The position numbers and the translations under genes are program-made. From the NCBI GenBank assembly GCA_934643455.1, contig CAKUBV010000005.1, positions 1 through 64,000 of the forward strand: DNA of 64,000 nucleotides, read 5' to 3'. This document shows positions 51,156 to 59,902 of the stretch, piece after piece. The stretch is from Candidatus Proelusimicrobium excrementi (GTDB lineage Bacteria > Elusimicrobiota > Elusimicrobia > Elusimicrobiales > Elusimicrobiaceae). The notes under the pieces are model-generated. The model saw only the letters and a program-made list of their open reading frames with translations, was not told the DNA's origin and did not search any database. The stretch's first letter is position 1. Each line of letters starts with the position of its first letter.

Positions 51156-52037
51156 TTAACTGCATTTCTGGGACCAATCTTCGGGTATCCAAGCCCCGTT
51201 TTTATAAGTTCTGCAATAGTGGACGCCGTCAATGGTGTTCTTTTGCAGGGTGTCTTGAGGGCAGGCGTTTTTATAGCATTTGCCGGTCGAAGAATCATAA
51301 CCGTCATAACCGGCCGCCGGCTGGGAGTAAACCCAAGCGTCGTTGGAACACGTATAGATGCAATTGTTTTCCGTTTTGGTTTCCCCTTGATTGCAGACTG
51401 AAGGCTCGTCCGGGCAAATGGGGCAAGTTGGGTAATTGTAGCATTGGCCGGTAATAGTATTGCACTGACCGGTAACGGTGCTGCCGTCGCAGCAGGTCAT
51501 GGTGCAATCCCCGCATTCTTTTCCGCCGGGGGTAATGCCGGGGTCGTCATCACCGCCGCCACCTGCGTATTCACAGCCCACATCACCTTCCGTAACCAAA
51601 TCGGCGAACATAGAGCAAACATCGCCTCGGCAGCCTACTTGCTGAGTTTCAACGTTTTTGCTGAAAGTGTAAGATTCCCCGGCCCTGGTGTTGGAAGCGC
51701 TTATGCATGCATCGCTGAGAGTATATTGGAAAGTGCCTACGGTAGCAGTGGCGGAATCCCCCGTAAGGCCTACTATCGGGACATTAAGATCTTTAAAATT
51801 CTCGGCATATTTTTCATTGTTAAGCATATAATCCTGCTGCTTTAAAGAAACAATGTTTAAATTGTTTAAAGCGTCGGAAGCTCTGCTCTTTTTGACGGAT
51901 TTCGTATACGAAGGCAAAGCAATAGCCGCCAATACGCCTATTACAAGTACCACAACCAAAAGTTCAGTAAGAGTAAAGCCCTTTTTAAAAGGTTTGGAAT
52001 TGGCTAAAGCGACTAATTTATCCAATAGTTTTCTCAT
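51156..52037 (-). CDS. Type IV pilin-like protein with Cys-rich tail
   Basis: A 293-residue pilin-like protein. The prepilin site lies before FTLTELLVVVLVIGVLAAIALP, with Glu5 present. The pilin part runs to about 145 and ends with a Cys pair. A Gly/Asp linker (GGGDDDPGITPGG) leads to a Cys-rich tail (CGDCTMTCCDGS..., CPICPDEPSVC). The layout equals that of the 34075-35076 protein although the tails differ. GAGGG precedes the start. It lies 209 bases downstream of a plain pilin gene on the same strand. Confidence 0.87.
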   Translation of the reverse strand: MRKLLDKLVALANSKPFKKGFTLTELLVVVLVIGVLAAIALPSYTKSVKKSRASDALNNLNIVSLKQQDYMLNNEKYAENFKDLNVPIVGLTGDSATATVGTFQYTLSDACISASNTRAGESYTFSKNVETQQVGCRGDVCSMFADLVTEGDVGCEYAGGGGDDDPGITPGGKECGDCTMTCCDGSTVTGQCNTITGQCYNYPTCPICPDEPSVCNQGETKTENNCIYTCSNDAWVYSQPAAGYDGYDSSTGKCYKNACPQDTLQKNTIDGVHYCRTYKNGAWIPEDWSQKCS

Positions 52038-52195
52038 ACTAATACCCTCTTTAAAATAATAATTTCAACTTCTTAATTATATTTTACAAAAAATACGCCT
52101 TTTATCAAGCAAAATTTAAGCCGTTTTATTATGTGAAAATTTTTATTTAGGTTTCTTTTCCGCTTATATCCGGCGCGGGGAAAATTCCCCTGCAA

Positions 52196-52222
52196 TAAAA
52201 AACCCCGGGCTGGCCCGGGGCT
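52196..52222 (-). terminator. Terminator of the plain pilin gene
   Basis: CCCCGGGC TG GCCCGGGG, followed on the minus strand by TTTTTTATTG. It separates the two pilin genes transcriptionally. Confidence 0.85.
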
Positions 52223-52246
52223 TTAAATCACTTGCAACCGTATAAC

Positions 52247-52711
52247 TTAGCTGCCAGTCGGCAAGCCTAAGGAAGCGCAGATGCCGCTTACGGAAGCTCC
52301 GGCAGTGGTGCCGGTGTCATTGCAGGTTACTCTACCGGTGTAGTAGTATCTGGTAAGCGTATAGCCTGAAGAGCCGGTTCTGCTGGCGGTTACCAAACCG
52401 CTGGCCGTATCGGTGCCGGAAACGGTGATCTGGAAGTTATTGGTGTTCCAGGAGCTGCCGGTTACCGGGGAGCCGGATACATCGGAAAACTCAATATCCA
52501 AGGTGGATAAGGTTGTAGGATATACGTTGGTGGAGGAAACGAGTCTGGCTCTTTCCATAGCGGCCGCGACTGAACCCATAATGGACAATGCTTCGGTAGC
52601 TCTTGATTTTTCCACCGCTTTGAAGTATTGAGGCAACGCTACGGCGGCCAAAATACCGATGATTAATACGACGACTAACAACTCGATAAGGGTGAACCCT
52701 TTCTTATTCAT
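52247..52711 (-). CDS. Type IV major pilin-like protein
   Basis: A 154-residue pilin with the ordinary short leader MNKKG and the helix FTLIELLVVVLIIGILAAVALP. The globular part has two C-terminal Cys (VTCNDT and GICASLG), likely the disulfide loop of type IVa pilins. GGAGG lies upstream. No assembly genes (pilB, pilC, pilQ) are in the window, so it is an orphan pilin locus. Confidence 0.93.
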   Translation of the reverse strand: MNKKGFTLIELLVVVLIIGILAAVALPQYFKAVEKSRATEALSIMGSVAAAMERARLVSSTNVYPTTLSTLDIEFSDVSGSPVTGSSWNTNNFQITVSGTDTASGLVTASRTGSSGYTLTRYYYTGRVTCNDTGTTAGASVSGICASLGLPTGS

Positions 52712-52864
52712 ATAATACCCTCCTAAGGTATATAATAATAGCCTTGCTGGCTACAAAAATAATATACGATTAATAATTATCTTTGTCAACAGTTATTTAA
52801 CGCCGATTATTTTTGTAAAATAATTGTAACATATTCTTAATAAATATTAGGCTAAAGGAGTTTT

Positions 52865-53452
52865 ATGATCATCCCCACCATTATAGAAAAAAACGTAGGT
52901 TACGACATATTTTCCCGCCTGCTTAAGGACAGAATAATCTTTGTAGGCGGAAGGGAAGGCGAAGTGGATACTTCCAGCGCGAACATGATTATAGCGCAGC
53001 TGCTTTATTTGGACGCGGAAGATTCCTCCCGCGAGATTAACCTTTACATCAATTCCCCCGGCGGTTTGGTTACCGCGGGCCTGGCCATTTACGACACCAT
53101 GCAGTATATAAAAGCCCCCATCACCACCATTTGCATGGGGCAGGCGATGAGCTTCGGCGCGGTGCTTTTGGCCGCGGGTTCCAAAGGCAAGAGATACGCT
53201 CTTCCGCACGCAAGAATAATGATACACCAGCCTTTGATTTGGGGCGGCGGAATTTCCGGCCAGGTTACCGATATTGAAATAGAATCGCGCGAGTTAAGGG
53301 AAAACAAAGAACACCTGCTTGACATTCTTGCCCACCACACCGGCCAAGACAAAGAAAAAATCCGCCTTGACAGCGAACGCAACTATTATATGTCCGCCCA
53401 AGAAGCTAAAGACTACGGCATTATAGATAAAGTGCTGGAACTTAAAAAATAA
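52865..53452 (+). CDS. clpP: ATP-dependent Clp protease proteolytic subunit
   Basis: A 195-residue ClpP peptidase. The catalytic Ser lies in GQAMSFGAVLL (near 98), the His in RIMIHQP (near 122) and the Asp in SAQEAKDYGIID (near 171). It is usual in length. AGGAG precedes the start. Neither clpX nor tig is adjacent, unlike most bacteria. Confidence 0.97.
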   Translation: MIIPTIIEKNVGYDIFSRLLKDRIIFVGGREGEVDTSSANMIIAQLLYLDAEDSSREINLYINSPGGLVTAGLAIYDTMQYIKAPITTICMGQAMSFGAVLLAAGSKGKRYALPHARIMIHQPLIWGGGISGQVTDIEIESRELRENKEHLLDILAHHTGQDKEKIRLDSERNYYMSAQEAKDYGIIDKVLELKK

Positions 53453-53570
53453 TTTGCCGCCTTGGGCCTTAAGGCCCAGGCGCGCATAGGCCTTAATTCC
53501 CTTGCGGACAGGGCGACATACACTGTACAATTAAATAAAGCGGCTAAACCGCTGAGGAGAACAAAATATA

Positions 53571-54095
53571 ATGAAACATTTATTATTGGCAGCAATGATT
53601 TCTTTTTCCGCCGTATGCGTAAACGCGGCCCCCGTTTCCGCCCCGAAGCCGGAAACGCTTAAATCAAACATGAAAATGACCGCCGCTATGCAGCCGAAAC
53701 AAAAGGCCAAAACGGTGGAATTTCTCAGCTATTCTCAATTTACAACTGGGAACATAAAAGTTGAACCCAAACTTAAATATGTAAGCAAAAAAGTGCCGGC
53801 GGCGGTCTATTTCTTTGAAATGGACAACGCCCTCGCTTTCGCCTATGAGGAAAACAAAAATTTCGACAAAATAGAAGTAAAGCTTTCGGCAAAAGACGAA
53901 GACTTGTACAACAGGGATCCGCATCACGTCGTGCCCGTATACGCTAATATTACCGTATACAAAAACAATAAAATCGCGGAAAAAGGCAGCTTGGAAGTAT
54001 TCTCCGTGGAATTGCATGAAATTTGGTCCGCAAACAGGCCCGTTGAAATTAACCGCGGCGGAAGTTCCTTTAACGGCGATCCGCATGCCATTTAA
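53571..54095 (+). CDS. Small secreted protein of unknown function
   Basis: A 174-residue protein with a signal peptide (MKHLLLAAMISFSAVCVNA). The mature part is rich in Lys and Val with alternating strands (AAVYFFEMDNALAFAYEE, YANITVYKNNK), so probably a beta-sandwich. No family is recognised. GAGGAG precedes the start. It follows clpP by 118 bases and ends at a terminator. Confidence 0.7.
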   Translation: MKHLLLAAMISFSAVCVNAAPVSAPKPETLKSNMKMTAAMQPKQKAKTVEFLSYSQFTTGNIKVEPKLKYVSKKVPAAVYFFEMDNALAFAYEENKNFDKIEVKLSAKDEDLYNRDPHHVVPVYANITVYKNNKIAEKGSLEVFSVELHEIWSANRPVEINRGGSSFNGDPHAI

Positions 54096-54120
54096 TTTTT
54101 AGTTGTTTCCTATACTCCAA

Positions 54121-54148
54121 ATCCCCGGCCAAACCCGGGGATTTTTAT
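54121..54148 (+). terminator. Intrinsic terminator
   Basis: ATCCCCGG and CCGGGGAT followed by TTTTATTT. Confidence 0.85.
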
Positions 54149-54208
54149 TTTTCCGCTAATCCGGCCGGCTTTTAATAAAAAGCAAAATTTGCTATATTAG
54201 CTTTGGAG

Positions 54209-54237
54209 AGCCGCCCGTGCAAACGGCGGTTTTTTAT
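54209..54237 (+). terminator. Hairpin with T run upstream of the portal gene
   Basis: AGCCGCC pairs with GGCGGTT (one G-T pair) and is followed by TTTTTATT. It lies directly before the portal gene, soon after a TATATT box (54193-54198). It could terminate a very short transcript or act as an attenuator. Confidence 0.55.
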
Positions 54238-54258
54238 TGCCCGCCTGACAAGCGAATA

Positions 54259-55467
54259 ATGAAAATAATACAAAAACTTATAAAAGGCCTTTCCGCGAAA
54301 AGCGGAAATAACGGCGGCGCGGGGATGCCGTTATTTATGGAATACGCCTCTCCCCGTTTAGACGAAACGCGGCTGCCTTCCCCCTCCGGCCACAACTATG
54401 CGCCTTATGTGGAAGCCTATGGCGAAAAAGCTTGGATATACGCCTGCGTCAACGTCATAGCGGAAACGGTTTCCTCTGCGGACTTCAACCTTAAAGACAA
54501 AAACGGACGCATTATTACGGAACATCCCGCGCTGGAACTTATGTACCGCCCCAACCGCTTTATGAGCGGGCGTTTTTTAAGGCAGTGGATAACGGCCAGT
54601 TTGGAACTTACCGGCAACGCTTATATACTTAAAGATTCCCCGCGTCATGACGGCACGCCGACGGAACTTTTCCCGCTGCTTAGCCAGCTGGTGGAAGTCA
54701 TCCCCGGCAAAAATCCGCAGAAACCCGTCCAAGGCTATAAGTACAGGGCCGGAGCGCAAACGGCTTATTACAGAGCGGAGGAAATCATCCACTTTAAGTA
54801 CTTCAATCCGTTTGATTTCTTTTACGGTCTTTCGCCGATTGCGGCCGCGCGCAAAGCTGTTGAAACTTTAGATAAAGCCGAATCGTTCAACCGCGCTTTT
54901 TTTGATAATTCCGGCACACTCTCCGGCATATTGCAGACGGAAGGACGGCTTGACGACGCCTCCCGCGCAAGAATAATGAAAGCCTGGAGCGACAAATACC
55001 AAGGCGCGGCAAAAGCTCATAAAGTGGCGCTTTTGGAAGGCGGACTGAAATGGCAGAACATTTCCTTAAGCCAAAGGGATATGGATTTTATCTCCGGGAT
55101 AAAATTAAACAGGGAAACGATACTCTCAATCTTTCACGTTCCGCCGGCATTGGTCGGCCTTTTTGACCATGCGCCGCAGTTCAACACAAAAGAACAGCAG
55201 CGCATTTTCTGGCAGACTTGCGTTCACCCCAAGCAAACGCTGATATTGGAAACTTTTACGGAATTTCTTTTGCCGCATTTCGACGAAAGCCACACGCTTT
55301 ATTTTGATAAGGACGCCGGCTCCGTCGCCTGCCTTAAAGAAGACCTGCTTGAACTTGCCCAAGCGACAAAAATCTACGCCGAAACCGGTTATGACAAAGC
55401 CGAAATAGCCCAAGCGCTTAATTTGCCTTTCGGGCACGGGAAAGAAAATCACGGAGGTGCAAAATGA
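54259..55467 (+). CDS. HK97-family phage portal protein
   Basis: A 402-residue portal, the dodecameric ring through which phage DNA enters the head. Family segments are visible: YGEKAWIYACVNVIAETVSS, MSGRFLRQWITASLELTGNAYIL, EIIHFKYFNPFDFFYGLSPI and GILQTEGRLDD, then VPPALVGLFDHAPQFNTKEQQ. The start at 54259 is preferred because the upstream GTG (54217) lies inside a terminator-like hairpin. It overlaps the protease gene by four bases. There is no terminase, capsid or tail gene nearby, and base composition is like the host. Confidence 0.92.
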   Translation: MKIIQKLIKGLSAKSGNNGGAGMPLFMEYASPRLDETRLPSPSGHNYAPYVEAYGEKAWIYACVNVIAETVSSADFNLKDKNGRIITEHPALELMYRPNRFMSGRFLRQWITASLELTGNAYILKDSPRHDGTPTELFPLLSQLVEVIPGKNPQKPVQGYKYRAGAQTAYYRAEEIIHFKYFNPFDFFYGLSPIAAARKAVETLDKAESFNRAFFDNSGTLSGILQTEGRLDDASRARIMKAWSDKYQGAAKAHKVALLEGGLKWQNISLSQRDMDFISGIKLNRETILSIFHVPPALVGLFDHAPQFNTKEQQRIFWQTCVHPKQTLILETFTEFLLPHFDESHTLYFDKDAGSVACLKEDLLELAQATKIYAETGYDKAEIAQALNLPFGHGKENHGGAK

Positions 55468-56054
55468 ATACTGTAAAAATCAAAGGCGACTTAAAAAAAC
55501 CGGCTTTTAAAATAGCCGCTCTTGAACAAAGCGCGGTAAAAGAGGAAAACGGACTTATCTTTATAGAAGGCTACGCGAATACAAAAAACTCCGCCGACAG
55601 ATACGGGGATATTCCCTCCGTACTGACGGGCAAAAGGGATTTTGTCTATGAACTTTCCGAGTTTAAGAAAAACCCTGTACTGCTTATCGACCACGTCAAC
55701 CGTCTGGATCATCTGGCCGGCTCCGTAACCGAAATCCGCGAAGATAAAAAAGGCCTCTATTTTAAGGCTTTGTTTTCTTCCTCTTCCCACCCAATGGTGG
55801 CGCACGCAAGAAAACTATATCAGGAAGGGCACGCAAAAGGCATAAGCATAGCGGGAAGGTTCCATTACGAAGACCATTCCGCCCCCAACAAGCTTACCCT
55901 TGCGGAAATATACGAAATCAGCTTGGTGGCGATACCGGCCGACCCGAACAGCCTGGCCGCCCTCAGCCCGGAAAACTCCACCGAGAGTGAAGAAAACCGG
56001 CAAAAACTGATTAACGCGGAAATCAACGCCTGGCTTAAAGACCTTAAAAATTAA
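55464..56054 (+). CDS. HK97-family prohead protease
   Basis: A 196-residue U35 protease that matures phage capsids. The family pattern is visible: IEGYANTKNSADRYGDI, PVLLIDHVNRLDHLAGSV with its catalytic His, KGISIAGRFHYE with the Ser, and AEIYEISLVAIPADPNSLA. The start overlaps the portal gene (ATGA), with GGAGG upstream. Usually the capsid gene follows, but here a terminator (56060-56088) and an unrelated secreted gene do. Confidence 0.92.
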   Translation: MNTVKIKGDLKKPAFKIAALEQSAVKEENGLIFIEGYANTKNSADRYGDIPSVLTGKRDFVYELSEFKKNPVLLIDHVNRLDHLAGSVTEIREDKKGLYFKALFSSSSHPMVAHARKLYQEGHAKGISIAGRFHYEDHSAPNKLTLAEIYEISLVAIPADPNSLAALSPENSTESEENRQKLINAEINAWLKDLKN

Positions 56055-56059
56055 CTCAG

Positions 56060-56088
56060 CCCCCGGCCCAAAAGCCGGGGACTTTTAT
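56060..56088 (+). terminator. Terminator of the portal-protease pair
   Basis: CCCCGGC and GCCGGGG around CCAAAA, followed by ACTTTTATAA. Confidence 0.75.
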
Positions 56089-56191
56089 AATTTCAAAAAC
56101 AAAATTTGATATTTTAAGCCAATTCACCTATAATATTTATGTATACTTTAAGCGCATTGCGCGCCTATGTTAAAAACGGGAAATGATTTTT

Positions 56192-56737
56192 ATGAAAAAC
56201 ATTATATATGTATTGTCTTTTGCGGTTTTGGCTTCCCTCTTTGCGCCGGCCCTCAACGCACAAAGCATTGAACAGATATCTTATATTCCGGTAAAAAGGG
56301 GCAATTACCAGCAGCTGATGGTTAAGAAAAAAGCAATCTTCGGCGGCAATTTGACTGTTACTAACACATTAAAATCAAACGCGACGTTCCTCAATTTAAC
56401 GTCCTCGGGCGGTTTGGCTTTAAACAATAATCCCGGTATAAACGTAAACCAAAACGTGTTCCTTTCCGGGACGAACTTAAAAATAACCGGCGACGTAAAA
56501 GTTTACGGGCAGAATATTCTTACCATACGCGGCGGGAACTCCACCACGATAGGCAGGCTGAGCAACAGCGGTTCCGTCAACGTATATTCCCAAAACGTGA
56601 TAGGCGGAGATCAACAAATAACGATTCAAAATCTTTATATCGACGGTTTGCAATATCCCAGCGGCTGCAGCTACACTTGGCGCAGGAATGTAGAAACAAC
56701 CGGCGGCGGCAAATATACCGTTTTACAATGCGATTAA
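56192..56737 (+). CDS. Small secreted beta-rich protein of unknown function
   Basis: A 181-residue protein with a signal peptide ending at LNA. The mature chain is rich in Asn, Ser, Thr and Gly with repeating short strands (LTVTNTLKSNATFLNLTS, INVNQNVFLSGTNLKITGDV), like a beta-helix or fibre. Two Cys occur near the C-terminus. The start at 56192 has GGGA upstream; an ATG nine bases earlier is possible. It lies next to the phage pair but carries an export signal, so it is not clearly a phage protein. Confidence 0.65.
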   Translation: MKNIIYVLSFAVLASLFAPALNAQSIEQISYIPVKRGNYQQLMVKKKAIFGGNLTVTNTLKSNATFLNLTSSGGLALNNNPGINVNQNVFLSGTNLKITGDVKVYGQNILTIRGGNSTTIGRLSNSGSVNVYSQNVIGGDQQITIQNLYIDGLQYPSGCSYTWRRNVETTGGGKYTVLQCD

Positions 56738-56756
56738 GTTTTTAGCACTTTACCAA

Positions 56757-56785
56757 AACGGCGGTTTTAAGACCGCCGTTTTTTT
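56757..56785 (+). terminator. Intrinsic terminator
   Basis: AACGGCGG and CCGCCGTT around TTTTAAGA, followed by a T run. Confidence 0.85.
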
Positions 56786-56881
56786 GCGCGCGGACAAAGC
56801 ATCGGAAGGAAAGTTCTAAAGATTGGCTTTAAAAAAGCTAATTTAGTAAAATATATTCATAGTACTTTAAGTGAGGTCAAT

Positions 56882-57385
56882 ATGCCAAAAACTACAAAGA
56901 AAGTATCTGCGGCAAAAGCCGTAAAACAACACGTCAAAACGACGGAAAAAGATACTCCGGCTTTATCAGAAGTAAAACAGATTTATAAATTTATGCAGGA
57001 TAACAATTTGGGCACCGTGGATTATGAAGAAAGCGGAACCCGCATCAGGCTTGTGCGCATGCCGCCGGCCCAAGTGGCGGTACCGGTAGCGGCAGGGGCT
57101 TCGGCCTCTTTGGAGCAGGAAGAAACTTCCGCCCGCCCGCAATATTCACAGACGATTAAATCCCCCCTTATGGGCATATTCTTCAGGGGTTCTTCCCCCT
57201 CCGCCCCTCCGTTTGTAAAAGAGGGAGAAAAAGTTAAAGCCGGCACCCCGATATGCCTCATTGAAGCCATGAAAGTTTTTAACGAAGTCAAAGCTTCAAA
57301 CGACTGCGTAATCAAAAAAGTGTTGGTGGAAAACGGCCAGCCGGTAAAACCCGGGGACTTGCTTTTCGCCATAGAAAAAATCTAA
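56882..57385 (+). CDS. accB: Biotin carboxyl carrier protein of acetyl-CoA carboxylase
   Basis: A 167-residue carrier. The biotin Lys sits in IEAMKVFNEV (family EAMKMMNE), with the hammerhead domain from about 92 on and the thumb SPSAPPFVKEGEKV. The N-terminal part (QIYKFMQDNNLGTVDYEESGTRIRL) is the usual AccB start. accC is not adjacent, in contrast to most genomes. GAGG precedes the start. Confidence 0.94.
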   Translation: MPKTTKKVSAAKAVKQHVKTTEKDTPALSEVKQIYKFMQDNNLGTVDYEESGTRIRLVRMPPAQVAVPVAAGASASLEQEETSARPQYSQTIKSPLMGIFFRGSSPSAPPFVKEGEKVKAGTPICLIEAMKVFNEVKASNDCVIKKVLVENGQPVKPGDLLFAIEKI

Positions 57386-57397
57386 CGGGACGGACTT

Positions 57398-57613
57398 ATG
57401 CCTTTTAAAGAAAATATTGACAATATTTCCGCGCGCGTTTACGACTTCCTTAAAGACAAGCCGGAAGTTACTTCTTGGCAGATAAAACTCTCGCTTAACA
57501 TATCAAGCTCGGCCATGTATTTGGCTTTGGGCGCGCTTATGCAAAGCGGAAAAATCACTATAGAACCTGACGGTATTAACTATAAAATAGCTAAAACCCC
57601 TCAGCAAAACTAA
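57398..57613 (+). CDS. Small winged-helix protein (DUF2582-like)
   Basis: A 71-residue protein with a predicted winged helix: ARVYDFLKDK, SWQIKLSLNISSSAMYLALGALMQSGKI and TIEPDGINYKI. This resembles the DUF2582 winged-helix group. It lies 12 bases after accB and 9 before ftsK, so in one operon. The role is unknown. Confidence 0.75.
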   Translation: MPFKENIDNISARVYDFLKDKPEVTSWQIKLSLNISSSAMYLALGALMQSGKITIEPDGINYKIAKTPQQN

Positions 57614-57622
57614 GGGGCGCGC

Positions 57623-59902
57623 GTGGCTTACAGGACTATACACAAAAAATCTAAAAGCAAAAAACCCGCCCGCAAACAAGCCGATGGACTGGGCCTGTTG
57701 GCGGTGTGGGTTTTTTCTTTGGCTTTTTGTATGTGGCTTACGTGGGTCCTGTGGATAGGCGGGCAAAACGGCGCGGCCGGCAAAGCCGTGCATGACTGGC
57801 TTCTAAGCAGTTTCGGCCAGGCGTCAATGCTGCTGCCTTTGTTCTTGATGTATTGGCTTGCAAGAACAATAAAAAGCAAAAAAATGTCGGTGGTTACGTC
57901 GCTGGCGGGCTTTCTTTTCGCCATGGGCGGGCTTTGCAGCGCAATGCACTTTTTGGGAAGCCTCTTTGAGAAAAGTTCCGTTTCCGGCGGGGCTTTCGGC
58001 AAAGCCGTTTTTACTTCGATAGCTTCCGTCGCGGGCGGGGCCGGCGCGCTGATAGCGGCTTTGGCTTTCGTCTTTATAGGTTTGCATATTCTTTTTGCAA
58101 TACCTTGGCTTGCCACTTTAAGAAAAACGAAAGAACTTTTAAGCGAAGATTTCAACTCCTGGATGCAGGCGCGCGCGGAGTTTAAAGAAAAAATAGAACA
58201 GGCCAAAGAGGAAGAAAAACAAAACCAGCCCAGACGCGCGGTTGAAGAAGAACCTTCCGAAGCGGCCGGCGAAGAAAAACCGAAACTCCCCCCCAAAATA
58301 AGCCGCCCTGTGGCGGAAATGGTAAAAATGCCTCCCAGAGAAAACCGCCCTTTGCCGCATATGGCGGAAGATAAAGCGGGCGAACATAAAGATAAGAAAC
58401 CGGCCGGGGAATTTATTTTGCCCCCGCTTGATTTGCTTAAGGAACCGGCTTCAACGAATATAATCGGCCCTACGGACGAGGAAATAGCCGCAGCCACCAA
58501 AAGGCTGGAAGATACTCTTAAAAGTTTCGACATAGCCGCTTCCGTAACCGGCGTGGCCCCAGGCCCAGTGGTAACAAGATACGAAATCAAACCGGAACCG
58601 GGCGTAAAAATAAGCTCAATAGTGTCAATTTCCAACGATATCGCTTTGGCTATGAAAGCACGCGGTATACGCGTGGAAGCCCCGATACCCGGCAAAGACG
58701 CCATAGGCTTTGAAATCCCCAATGATAAGCCCGTCATGGTGACCATGCGCGAAATTTTGCAGGACGCAAGCTTTGTAAACTCAAAATATAAAACCGCCGT
58801 CGCGCTGGGCAGATACGCCGACGGTCTTCCGGCCACTTCCGTGCTGGAAAAAATGCCGCACCTCTTAATAGCCGGCGCAACCAACAGCGGTAAAAGCATT
58901 TGCGTGCATTCAATAATAATTTCCCTGCTTTACAGGGCCAAACCCGACGAGATAAAATTCCTCTTGGTTGACCCGAAACGCGTTGAACTTACTTTGTATG
59001 AAGGCATCCCGCACCTTTATGACCCCAAGACCGACTGCGAAGACGTCAGCGTGGTTAAAGACGCCAACGGCGCAGTAAAATCTTTGCAGGCTCTTGTAAA
59101 GGTTATGGAAAAACGCATGAAGATTTTTGAGTTGGCGAAAGTCAAAAATATAGAAGGCTATAACGCCTGGGCCGAAAAAAATAACGAAGAAAAAGCTTTT
59201 TACATCGTAGTGATAATAGACGAAATGGCCGACCTTATGCTTCAAACCAAAGCCGCGATAGAAGATTCCGTACAAAGGCTTACGCAAATGGGCCGCGCGT
59301 TGGGCATTCATCTTATTTTGTGTACGCAAAGGCCTTCGACAAACGTCATTACCGGCGTAATCAAAGCGAATTTGCCTTCCAGAATAGCTTTACAGGTAAC
59401 GTCAAAAATAGATTCCCGCGTTGTGCTCGACGCCAACGGCGCGGACGCTTTGCTGGGCAAGGGCGATATGCTCTATTTGGGCATTTCCGACCCGAAGCCC
59501 AACCGCATACAGGGCTGTTATATTTCCGAAGAGGAAATAACCAAAGTGGCGGACTTCTTAAGAGCGCAGGGCGGCCCGGACTACCCCGTTCAGGTTCAGC
59601 CCGAGCAAAACGCTCCCGGCGGCAGGCCCGGAGAAGGCTTGGGTACTTCCCCGGAAGAGCTTTTATCCGCGCTCAACCTTATAAAGACAAGACGCAGAGT
59701 TTCCCAAGATTTGCTTAAGGCCAATTTCGGCTCCAGCGCGCGCGCGACAAATATTTTGAGCGTACTTGAAATGAAAGGCTTTATAACCAAGCCGGAAGGT
59801 TCAAACCGCTGGGAAATTCATTTTGACGCCATTGACGCGCAAATTGAAGAACTGCAAAAAATGCAATCCGGCCAACCTCAATATGATACGGTGTACAAAT
59901 GA
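57623..59902 (+). CDS. ftsK: DNA translocase FtsK/SpoIIIE
   Basis: A septal DNA pump that clears chromosomes during division, 759 residues. Four membrane helices fill the first 180 residues. A charged linker (about 180-270) precedes the motor. Walker A is GATNSGKS (near 419) and Walker B is VIIDEMADL (near 533). A gamma winged-helix domain (about 690-755) contains LLKANFGSSARATNILSVLEMKGFI. The start is GTG at 57623. The 3' end overlaps the next gene by four bases. Confidence 0.96.
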   Translation: MAYRTIHKKSKSKKPARKQADGLGLLAVWVFSLAFCMWLTWVLWIGGQNGAAGKAVHDWLLSSFGQASMLLPLFLMYWLARTIKSKKMSVVTSLAGFLFAMGGLCSAMHFLGSLFEKSSVSGGAFGKAVFTSIASVAGGAGALIAALAFVFIGLHILFAIPWLATLRKTKELLSEDFNSWMQARAEFKEKIEQAKEEEKQNQPRRAVEEEPSEAAGEEKPKLPPKISRPVAEMVKMPPRENRPLPHMAEDKAGEHKDKKPAGEFILPPLDLLKEPASTNIIGPTDEEIAAATKRLEDTLKSFDIAASVTGVAPGPVVTRYEIKPEPGVKISSIVSISNDIALAMKARGIRVEAPIPGKDAIGFEIPNDKPVMVTMREILQDASFVNSKYKTAVALGRYADGLPATSVLEKMPHLLIAGATNSGKSICVHSIIISLLYRAKPDEIKFLLVDPKRVELTLYEGIPHLYDPKTDCEDVSVVKDANGAVKSLQALVKVMEKRMKIFELAKVKNIEGYNAWAEKNNEEKAFYIVVIIDEMADLMLQTKAAIEDSVQRLTQMGRALGIHLILCTQRPSTNVITGVIKANLPSRIALQVTSKIDSRVVLDANGADALLGKGDMLYLGISDPKPNRIQGCYISEEEITKVADFLRAQGGPDYPVQVQPEQNAPGGRPGEGLGTSPEELLSALNLIKTRRRVSQDLLKANFGSSARATNILSVLEMKGFITKPEGSNRWEIHFDAIDAQIEELQKMQSGQPQYDTVYK

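Noticed and set aside
53462..53662. Plus-strand frame between clpP and the secreted protein
   Set aside because: It overlaps the signal peptide of the gene at 53571 in another frame and has no ribosome-binding site.
54259..56737. Complete gene-transfer agent or prophage
   Set aside because: Only portal and protease are present; the next gene is an exported protein and no terminase, capsid or tail gene is found.
57628..58899. A 423-codon minus-strand frame opposite ftsK
   Set aside because: It is a by-product of codon bias in ftsK, which has full Walker motifs and membrane segments.
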